DNA of 8,797 nt, taken from NCBI GenBank assembly GCA_029007685.1, contig JAQXIG010000067.1:1-8797 (forward strand). The letters are read 5' to 3'. Below, one piece after another: positions 1 through 4,699 of this stretch. Each line of letters begins with the position of its first letter. Position 1 is the first letter of the stretch. A model generated the notes under the pieces. The model was not told the origin of the DNA and searched no databases. It saw only the letters and a program-made list of their open reading frames with translations. A program made the translations under genes and the position numbers. The DNA comes from a bacterium. GTDB taxonomy: Bacteria; Bacillota_I; Bacilli_A; RF39; UBA660.

Positions 1-1
1 A

Positions 2-506
2 TATAGTAAATTAGAAAAAGATATATTACAAACAGTATTTGATAAAGTAATAGATTTATTAATTGAACAAAATTGTTTAGATATGACAGATGTATATATA
101 GATTCAACTAATACAAAAGCATATGCAAATAAAAAGAAAAACCACAAAGAAATGATACAAATAGAAGCAAAGAAATATCAAAAAGAACTAGAAATAGAAA
201 TAGCATTAAAAGGATTACATGATGAAAATTTAACAGATGAAGAATTCTTAGAAGAAGTAGATAAAATAATAAAATGCAATGAAGAAGTGGAAACAAATGA
301 AGTAACTGGAGAAAAAGAAATAGTAAAAAGTGATACAGACAAAGATGCGGGAATGCTTTATAAAAATGAAAAGGAGAAAGTGTTTGGGCATAATTACACG
401 GTGATATGTGATAATAACAATTATGCATTAGTAGTAGATAAATCCATCTAATATGCATGATTCTGTAGCATTCTATTCTGCATTTGATAAACTAATAAAT
501 AGATAG
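2..506 (+). pseudogene. IS1182-like transposase, internal fragment with frameshift
   Basis: The frame is open from the window edge (position 2), so the gene starts upstream. It reads ...DMTDVYIDSTNTKAYANKKK..., then a charged linker, then DKDAGMLYKNEKEKVFGHNY and YALVVD. This is the pattern of IS1182-type DDE transposases: an 'ID(S/G)T..KA.ANK' segment, then a 'D...GM..K.EK..FGY' segment leading into the catalytic core. The frame hits a stop at 449-451. Dropping one A from the run at 440-442 restores the family-like continuation NPSNMHDSVAFYSAFDKLINR up to a stop at 504-506, where a hairpin element begins. So the gene has a one-base frameshift, and the C-terminal half with the last catalytic residue is missing. 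It cannot make active transposase as it stands. The family call is from recalled motifs; the frameshift and truncation are read directly from the sequence. Confidence 0.75.
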
Positions 507-602
507 AGTCTGTAAATAAATCTGTGTAAATAAAAAATCTTTCCATGATAAAATATAAGAAATGGAGAGGTTTTTTATTTACACAGATTTATTTACAGAC
601 TC
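506..602. mobile_element. 97-bp MITE-like hairpin element, IS256-type ends
   Basis: Positions 506-537 and 571-602 are perfect 32-bp inverted repeats, with outer ends GAGTCTGTAAATAAA. The stem continues inward another nine pairs (538-546 with 562-570, two of them G-T), leaving a 15-base loop at 547-561. The TGTGTAAA inside each arm resembles, from memory, the terminal repeats of IS256-family elements, which suggests a non-autonomous (MITE-like) derivative with the transposase deleted. No 8-9 bp target duplication is seen at 498-505 against 603-610. The element sits exactly where the transposase reading frame ends, so it probably inserted into the IS1182-like remnant. As RNA it would fold into a very stable hairpin on either strand. 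It has no T-tract and is not a normal terminator. The inverted repeat is certain; the family is inferred. Confidence 0.7.
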
Positions 603-798
603 GAACAATTGAACCAGTTTATAATGTTTTAGCTGTACATAATCCTTATCTACTCATATGCGATTTTTCTAAAGGCCAATATCGATTGCCAAGTATGAGT
701 TACATTATTCATCATATTTTGTTAAATCACTCACAATATTCCATTTGGTAATGAATATGTTTTTTCTCTCCTTATTATTATTGATTTCCTATGCAATA
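603..798. other. Intergenic debris, no supportable gene
   Basis: A plus-strand frame runs through the right arm of the hairpin element to 751, but it has no ribosome binding site, starts inside the element's loop and resembles no family I recognise. Neither strand continues the upstream transposase in a recognisable way. I see this stretch as decayed flanking DNA between the mobile debris and the terminator of the minus-strand glycosyltransferase operon. Confidence 0.5.
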
Positions 799-828
799 GA
801 AAAAAGAAGCACTACTAGTGCCACTTTT
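799..828 (-). terminator. Rho-independent terminator of the glycosyltransferase operon
   Basis: Read on the minus strand, a stem-loop built around GCACT-AGT-AGTGC is extended by outer AAG/CTT pairs with small mismatches. It is followed by an uninterrupted T run (the A run at 800-805 on the plus strand). It begins a few bases after the stop codon of the last gene (831), the expected place for operon termination. Confidence 0.75.
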
Positions 829-830
829 AT

Positions 831-1775
831 TTATTGTTTAGTCATTTTTTCAGTTTCTTTTATGATATAAATTGGTCTTCTTTTTGTTTCTAAGTAAGTT
901 TTAGATAAATATTGACCAATAATTCCAGTACAGAATAATTGAATTCCTCCAACAAAGAACATGATACATACCATGCTAGGCCAACCACCCACAGAGTCCC
1001 CCCAAACAAGAGTTTTGACAATAATAATGATGATGATAATAAAGGCCAATAAACAAAAGATCACACCGATTAAACCTGCTAATACTAAAGGAGTGGTAGA
1101 GAAGGCAACAATGCCTTCTAAGGCATATGAAAATAATTTCCAAAAATTCCATTTGGTGGTTCCGGCTACTCTATCTTCAATTTCAAACTCAATCCATTTA
1201 GTTTCAAAGCCAACAAAACTAAATAATCCTTTAGAATAACGATTGTATTCTTTCATTGATATAACTGCATCCACCATTTGTCTAGTCATCAATCTAAAAT
1301 CTCTAGCTCCTGGTATCATTTCGGTTGATGATATTTTACTAATGATGTCGTAGAACCATTTCGTTAAGGTTTTTCTAAGAAAACTATATCCTTTACGATT
1401 GGTACTTTTTGTAGCGACACAGTCATATTCTTCTGTTTCTAAGGTTTCAAACATTTCTTCTAATAAGGCCGGTGGATCTTGTAAATCCACATCCATGGTA
1501 GTGATATAGTCACCAGTTGCATATTCTAAGCCTGCCATCATAGCAGCCTCTTTGCCAAAATTTCTGGAAAATGATATATAACGTACTTTTTTATCTTTTT
1601 TTGCTAATTCACGCATTTGCTCTAAGGTTTTATCTTTTGATCCATCATTAACAAATATAAATTCAAAGGTGGATCTTGATTTCATTTTATCTGTTATTTT
1701 GGTTACTTCTTGATAAAAGATAGGGATACTTTCTTCTTCATTATAGCAAGGAACCACAATTGAAATTTTTTTCAT
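831..1775 (-). CDS. GtrB/DPM1-like membrane glycosyltransferase, family 2
   Basis: A 314-residue GT-A fold enzyme. It probably transfers a sugar from a nucleotide donor to undecaprenyl (polyprenyl) phosphate at the inner face of the membrane, as GtrB/CsbB-type enzymes do. The N-terminus ISIVVPCYNEEES and VNDGSKD (residues 42-48) form the nucleotide-binding region, and DVDLQDPP (95-102) carries the metal-binding DxD (D95, D97). RDFRLM (158-163), RYSKGLFSFVG and GTTKWNFWKL (205-214) match the conserved acceptor half. Two hydrophobic segments follow, about 228-254 and 266-290, typical for this subfamily, with a basic tail. The length is normal. The ATG has AGAGG five bases upstream. It is the fourth gene of the operon, 62 bp after the PssE-like gene. 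Residues 246-252 are seven consecutive isoleucines encoded by trinucleotide repeats. The sugar cannot be told from sequence. Confidence 0.9.
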   Translation of the reverse strand: MKKISIVVPCYNEEESIPIFYQEVTKITDKMKSRSTFEFIFVNDGSKDKTLEQMRELAKKDKKVRYISFSRNFGKEAAMMAGLEYATGDYITTMDVDLQDPPALLEEMFETLETEEYDCVATKSTNRKGYSFLRKTLTKWFYDIISKISSTEMIPGARDFRLMTRQMVDAVISMKEYNRYSKGLFSFVGFETKWIEFEIEDRVAGTTKWNFWKLFSYALEGIVAFSTTPLVLAGLIGVIFCLLAFIIIIIIIVKTLVWGDSVGGWPSMVCIMFFVGGIQLFCTGIIGQYLSKTYLETKRRPIYIIKETEKMTKQ

Positions 1776-1837
1776 AGTCTACCTCTTCTCTTTTCTGTTT
1801 GACATATATTACCATATTTTTTTCCATTTTCATAGTT

Positions 1838-2353
1838 TTATTTTCTTTTACATTTTTTAAAGAAGAATTTTCCAGTGTTATGATCGATATAATCAGTAAT
1901 TAGATTGATCATGTTTTGATTGTTACTTTGGTAGGTTTTAGGGTGCCATTTTTTTATTTGTTTTAAAGCTCCTTTTAGTTCTTTCATTTCATAAACTGGT
2001 AAAATATAACCAGCTTCTGCCAATTCTTGAACTACTTCTAATTGATGATCATTCGTATGCTCATGGTATTTTGAAAGACGAGGAGCAACGATGATCTTCT
2101 TACCATATTTTAATCCATCAAAGATAGAACCAACTCCGCCATGCGTAATTAAAAGATCACATTTTTCTATTAACTTTACAAATTCATCTTTGGGAATAGT
2201 GTTTAAAATTTCCATATTAGGAGAATCATATTTTGTATAACCAGCTTGGACAATCACTTTTTCTTTAATATTTCCGCAGTTTATTTCTTTCTCAATGGCA
2301 GCTAATAAGCGATGAAAACTTTTGTCCTGGGTTCCTAATGTTACTAAAATCAT
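1838..2353 (-). CDS. Alg13/PssE-like glycosyltransferase catalytic subunit
   Basis: A 171-residue protein equal to the C-terminal half of a GT-B (GT28/MurG-type) glycosyltransferase, like PssE, CpsG and eukaryotic Alg13. In these systems this subunit binds the nucleotide sugar and works with a membrane-attached Alg14/PssD-type partner to add a second sugar to a lipid-linked acceptor. Visible motifs are the start MILVTLGTQ, THGGVGS (70-76; the HGG donor loop) and PRLSKYHEHTNDHQLE (91-106; the conserved PR...H..DHQ region). The partner is encoded immediately upstream, with nine bases between them. The start codon follows a strong GGGAGG site. The last residues (FFFKKCKRK) are basic. Known partners add galactose, glucuronate or GlcNAc; which applies here is unknown. 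Confidence 0.88.
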   Translation of the reverse strand: MILVTLGTQDKSFHRLLAAIEKEINCGNIKEKVIVQAGYTKYDSPNMEILNTIPKDEFVKLIEKCDLLITHGGVGSIFDGLKYGKKIIVAPRLSKYHEHTNDHQLEVVQELAEAGYILPVYEMKELKGALKQIKKWHPKTYQSNNQNMINLITDYIDHNTGKFFFKKCKRK

Positions 2354-2362
2354 AGTTCCTCC

Positions 2363-2836
2363 CTAATAAATCCAACCACCGTAGGTTGCTTTGGGATATA
2401 TTTTTAACATACTTTGCCACTGAACAACAAATAAGTCAGCAAAGTGGTAAATCAATCTTCCGGTTGCAGTTTTGGAATGAATATTTGCGAATGTTTCAAT
2501 GTATATAATTCTACTTCCAAGCATTTTCCCTAAACAACAGATGGGCCCAGCTGTATGTACTCCCGTGGTGACAATAAATTCTGGTTTGATCTTAAAATAG
2601 TAATAAATACTTTTGAAGCAATTTCCTAATAATTTAAATGGATAGGTCAACGGATGATCTTTGGTTCCATAGATCATATATCCTACTTTATCTTTGTATT
2701 TCTTTTCTAAAAATGTCGTGGATTTATCTTTTTCAGTAATAATATGAAAATCATATTTTTTAAACATAGGTTCCAACATTAATAATTCAGAAAGATGTCC
2801 TCCAGTACTAGAGATAAATAATACTTTTTTCTTCAT
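2363..2836 (-). CDS. Alg14/PssD-like glycosyltransferase subunit
   Basis: A 157-residue protein of the PssD/CpsF/Alg14 family, the acceptor-binding, membrane-recruiting half of a two-subunit GT-B glycosyltransferase. Visible features are the start KVLFISSTGGHLSELL (glycine-rich GGHL loop at 12-15), TTGVHTAGPICCLGK (90-104) and the family-typical end YIETFANIHSKT...ADLFVVQW...YPKATYGGWIY. The length is normal for the bacterial subunit. It lies directly before its predicted partner (1838-2353). It starts four bases after the stop of the GT4 gene, and its Shine-Dalgarno (AAGGTGA) uses the last codons and stop of that gene, which suggests translational coupling. Confidence 0.88.
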   Translation of the reverse strand: MKKKVLFISSTGGHLSELLMLEPMFKKYDFHIITEKDKSTTFLEKKYKDKVGYMIYGTKDHPLTYPFKLLGNCFKSIYYYFKIKPEFIVTTGVHTAGPICCLGKMLGSRIIYIETFANIHSKTATGRLIYHFADLFVVQWQSMLKIYPKATYGGWIY

Positions 2837-2840
2837 ATGA

Positions 2841-3983
2841 TCACCTTCTTTTTAATAGCTTCAGCCAATCATTTTTTATTTTATCAGAAGTATAATTCAT
2901 ACTAATTTCGCGCCCATTTTTTCCTAATTTTTGACGTCTTTCCATTGAATCTATCAACTCCACTATCATGTCTGCCATCTGGTTGAAGTTACGTTCTTCA
3001 ATTAAGTAGCCATTATAGTCATTTTTAATTAGGTCATTTGCTCCTTCTGCTGATGAGAATGCAATACAAGGTAGACCATGTGACATCGCTTCTATTAAAA
3101 CGATGCCAAACGATTCGGTATAAGATGTCATTAAGTAAATAGAAGATTGATTTAATAATTCATCTATTTCTTTTCGTTTTAAGTAACCATGGAGAGTGAT
3201 TTCTTTGGTTAATTTATTTTGATAAATGGCGTCAACGACCTTATTCCTTTCAGGTCCATCACCAATAATATCCAGATGCCAATCTGGTCTTTTTTCATGT
3301 ACTAGTTTAAACACCTCAATCAAATCAGTATATCCTTTTTCCCTAGATAAACGACCAACTGAAATAATATTTTTGTTTTTTAAAGTAGATGCTTTTTTCG
3401 GAATGTTATCAATCATGTTTGGAATATATACACATTTACATTTATACCCTTTTTTCTTTAATTCCTTTTTATAGAAACTTCTTAGAGAATCTGAGACTAG
3501 TATTAGTTTATCTAGTTTACGGCTCGATGATACTATTTTTTTTATGTAAGAGATATCTTGGTGATGGTGATTATGTTCCCATCCTATTTTGTAAGTTTTT
3601 TTTGAGGCATGATTTCCTAACCATTCATTAAAGATATCTCTAGTAGAAATTATGATATCGCTATCACATTCTTGAATAGCCTGAATGGTTCTTCTGCGTC
3701 GTAAGAATAACACAGCTACAGCTTTATAAGATTCTTTTAGAAATGTTAGTGGCTTTCCTTTACGAATTGCTTGTTTCCATTCTTCTCTATTTGGCTTATA
3801 TTTTTCTATTAAATAACTAACTTTCACACTTTTATCTAATTCAAAAGCAGGGACATTTTCTAGTTTATAAGTTGAAATGATCTCTACTTGATATTCTTTA
3901 CAAATTAAATTTGCTAAATTGATGATACATTTTTCGATGCCACCATATCCCAAATGAAGGGCTAAAATACTAATTTTCCTCAT
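2841..3983 (-). CDS. GT4-family glycosyltransferase (GT-B fold)
   Basis: A retaining GT-B glycosyltransferase of family 4, 380 residues from the chosen start. The N-terminal acceptor domain begins KISILALHLGYGGIEK, the usual glycine-rich loop. The C-terminal donor domain has SVGRLSREKGYTDLIE (about 208-223; R211 and K216 should contact the donor phosphates), IIGDGPER, and the E-x7-E motif ESFGIVLIE (E290, E298). No membrane segment is seen, so it is probably a cytoplasmic or peripheral enzyme adding a sugar to a lipid-linked glycan. I chose ATG at 3983: AGGTGA lies at 3989-3994, five bases upstream, whereas the GTG at 3992 lies inside that ribosome binding site. It is the first gene of the four-gene operon. 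Donor and acceptor are unknown. Confidence 0.88.
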   Translation of the reverse strand: MRKISILALHLGYGGIEKCIINLANLICKEYQVEIISTYKLENVPAFELDKSVKVSYLIEKYKPNREEWKQAIRKGKPLTFLKESYKAVAVLFLRRRRTIQAIQECDSDIIISTRDIFNEWLGNHASKKTYKIGWEHNHHHQDISYIKKIVSSSRKLDKLILVSDSLRSFYKKELKKKGYKCKCVYIPNMIDNIPKKASTLKNKNIISVGRLSREKGYTDLIEVFKLVHEKRPDWHLDIIGDGPERNKVVDAIYQNKLTKEITLHGYLKRKEIDELLNQSSIYLMTSYTESFGIVLIEAMSHGLPCIAFSSAEGANDLIKNDYNGYLIEERNFNQMADMIVELIDSMERRQKLGKNGREISMNYTSDKIKNDWLKLLKRR

Positions 3984-3988
3984 GTTAT

Positions 3989-3994
3989 TCACCT
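3989..3994 (-). promoter_or_regulatory. Shine-Dalgarno deciding the GT4 start
   Basis: AGGTGA on the minus strand, five bases before ATG 3983. A possible in-frame GTG at 3992 overlaps this site, so the longer start (three extra residues) is unlikely. Confidence 0.7.
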
Positions 3995-4000
3995 ATTATC

Positions 4001-4029
4001 ATTATAAAATATAATAGTTTTTTAGTAAA
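4001..4029 (-). promoter_or_regulatory. Promoter of the glycosyltransferase operon
   Basis: Minus-strand TTTACT (4024-4029), a 17-bp spacer, then a perfect TATAAT (4001-4006). Transcription would start about 3994-3996, giving a very short leader that just includes the ribosome binding site of the GT4 gene. The region is AT-rich and has other -10-like hexamers (TATATT at 4008-4013), so the exact start is uncertain. Confidence 0.55.
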
Positions 4030-4065
4030 GAAAAAAGGTGACATTGATTGGATAATTGCGTAACT

Positions 4066-4095
4066 TTAACAGTTTATACATTATCCTGATAAAAT
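4066..4095 (+). promoter_or_regulatory. Promoter of a small plus-strand transcript
   Basis: TTAACA (4066-4071), an 18-bp spacer and an extended -10, TGA-TAAAAT (TG at 4087-4088, hexamer 4090-4095). The predicted start is near 4102, right at a small hairpin (CTACA 4099-4103 with TGTAG 4112-4116). A second TATAAT at 4130-4135 has no convincing -35. This promoter points toward the small reading frame at 4219 and away from the glycosyltransferase operon. Confidence 0.45.
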
Positions 4096-4204
4096 TATCT
4101 ACAATCATGTCTGTAGCAATAACTTATATTATAATGACAACTATAGATGTATGGGGTTGTTTGGTGTGCTGTTGTTCGTTTTGATATTCAATATTAGAAA
4201 GAAT

Positions 4205-4249
4205 GGAGGTGATACAATTTGCTGGTAACTTTTACTCTTGTATCACTTT
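4205..4249 (+). promoter_or_regulatory. Ribosome binding site sequestered in a hairpin
   Basis: GGAGGTGA (4205-4212) is the best Shine-Dalgarno in the window and sits six bases before TTG 4219. GTGATACAA (4209-4217) pairs perfectly with TTGTATCAC (4238-4246). Wobble and A-T pairs (4206-4208 with 4247-4249) extend the stem over most of the Shine-Dalgarno. The TTG start falls in the 20-base loop. In the RNA this fold should hide the ribosome binding site, as in several type I toxin mRNAs. The pairing is read directly; the regulatory role is inferred. Confidence 0.55.
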
Positions 4250-4308
4250 ATACTATATCAAAAACTAGAAAAAAATACCTTTTATCAAGTTATCAAACAG
4301 AATGTTGA
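4219..4308 (+). CDS. Candidate small hydrophobic/basic peptide (toxin-like), 29 residues
   Basis: A TTG-started frame with an ideal GGAGGTGA at six-base spacing. It encodes a peptide beginning MLVTFTLVSLYTISKTRKKY and ending LLSSYQTEC. A short hydrophobic stretch (residues 1-13) is followed by a basic cluster (KTRKK), the general build of small membrane-acting type I toxins. I recognise no family. Supporting context is its own promoter (4066-4095), the ribosome binding site buried in a hairpin, and a terminator whose loop holds the stop codon. Weak points are that the 5' arm of the terminator lies inside the frame, the hydrophobic stretch is short for a transmembrane helix, and other tiny frames overlap. 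One of these, 4151-4228, reads MGLFGVLLFVLIFNIRKN... and has no ribosome binding site. It could also be a non-coding regulatory RNA. Confidence 0.35.
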   Translation: MLVTFTLVSLYTISKTRKKYLLSSYQTEC

Positions 4309-4326
4309 TTAGTCGGTATTTTTTTC
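4268..4326. terminator. Bidirectional terminator with A7/T7 arms
   Basis: Twelve-base perfect inverted repeat: GAAAAAAATACC (4268-4279) and GGTATTTTTTTC (4315-4326). The 35-base interior holds a second possible small stem (ATCAA 4292-4296 with TTGAT 4305-4309). With A7 on one side and T7 on the other, it could end transcripts from both directions. It probably ends the small transcript from 4102. A converging minus-strand RNA could use it too. Confidence 0.6.
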
Positions 4327-4699
4327 AGTCGGATTTACAATTTTTTTCTAATAATACATATATTTTACTAGAATAATTGATTGTTTAGCATAAATATTAC
4401 ATGAGATTATTCATCGCAAAAAGTTTATCAAATTTTACCAAAACTCAAAAATGTTGAAAAGTAGAAAGAGAATGTTCTAATAAAACTCTGTAATTTTTAC
4501 ATTTCTTTTTCCATATTATTCTATCAACTGGGCATGCTATTTCAGTTTTATTTTCATTTCATATACTCAAATTACTGATTTTGATTCTTTTTACTTTTTA
4601 ACTACTCCATTCTTGTCACAATCTATTATCTCAACTTATCTTGCCTCATTTATCATGCCAAATGATAAAAAATGAAATTATGAATACAGTTTTTTTAAT
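4327..4699. other. AT-rich intergenic stretch without a recognisable gene
   Basis: All frames on both strands are short and lack ribosome binding sites. Two hairpins are visible. TTTATCAT (4649-4656) pairs with ATGATAAA (4662-4669) but has no T-tract in either direction. TATGAAT (4679-4685) pairs with ATTCATA (4698-4704); on the minus strand it overlaps the stop of the adhesin gene and is followed by ATTTCATTTTTT, making it a weak candidate terminator for that gene. I found no convincing minus-strand promoter for an antisense RNA. Confidence 0.4.

Noticed and set aside
506..602. Hairpin element read as a CRISPR repeat or simple terminator
   Set aside because: There is a single inverted repeat rather than spaced direct repeats, and no T-tract follows either arm.
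545..751. A 68-codon plus-strand open frame
   Set aside because: It starts inside the loop of the hairpin element, has no ribosome binding site, includes the element's right arm and resembles no family I know. It is best seen as chance in decayed DNA.
1799..1804. TTGACA as a plus-strand (antisense) promoter -35 in the gap before the GtrB-like gene
   Set aside because: No acceptable -10 hexamer lies at 16-18 bp spacing, and no plus-strand gene follows.
3226..3631. Plus-strand open frames within the GT4 gene
   Set aside because: They are shadows of the minus-strand coding sequence, which carries clear GT4 motifs; the plus-strand frames have no ribosome binding sites or recognisable domains.
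3990..3992. GTG as the start of the GT4 gene
   Set aside because: The GTG lies within the AGGTGA ribosome binding site that is correctly spaced for ATG 3983, so it would have no Shine-Dalgarno of its own.
4203..4268. ATG frame MEVIQFAGNFYSCITLYYIKN overlapping the Shine-Dalgarno
   Set aside because: Its ATG overlaps the start of the GGAGGTGA itself, and only a weak AGAAAGA lies upstream. The TTG at 4219 fits the site much better.
4649..4669. 8-bp stem (TTTATCAT/ATGATAAA) as terminator of the adhesin gene
   Set aside because: No T-tract follows it on either strand, so it is only a hairpin of unknown role.
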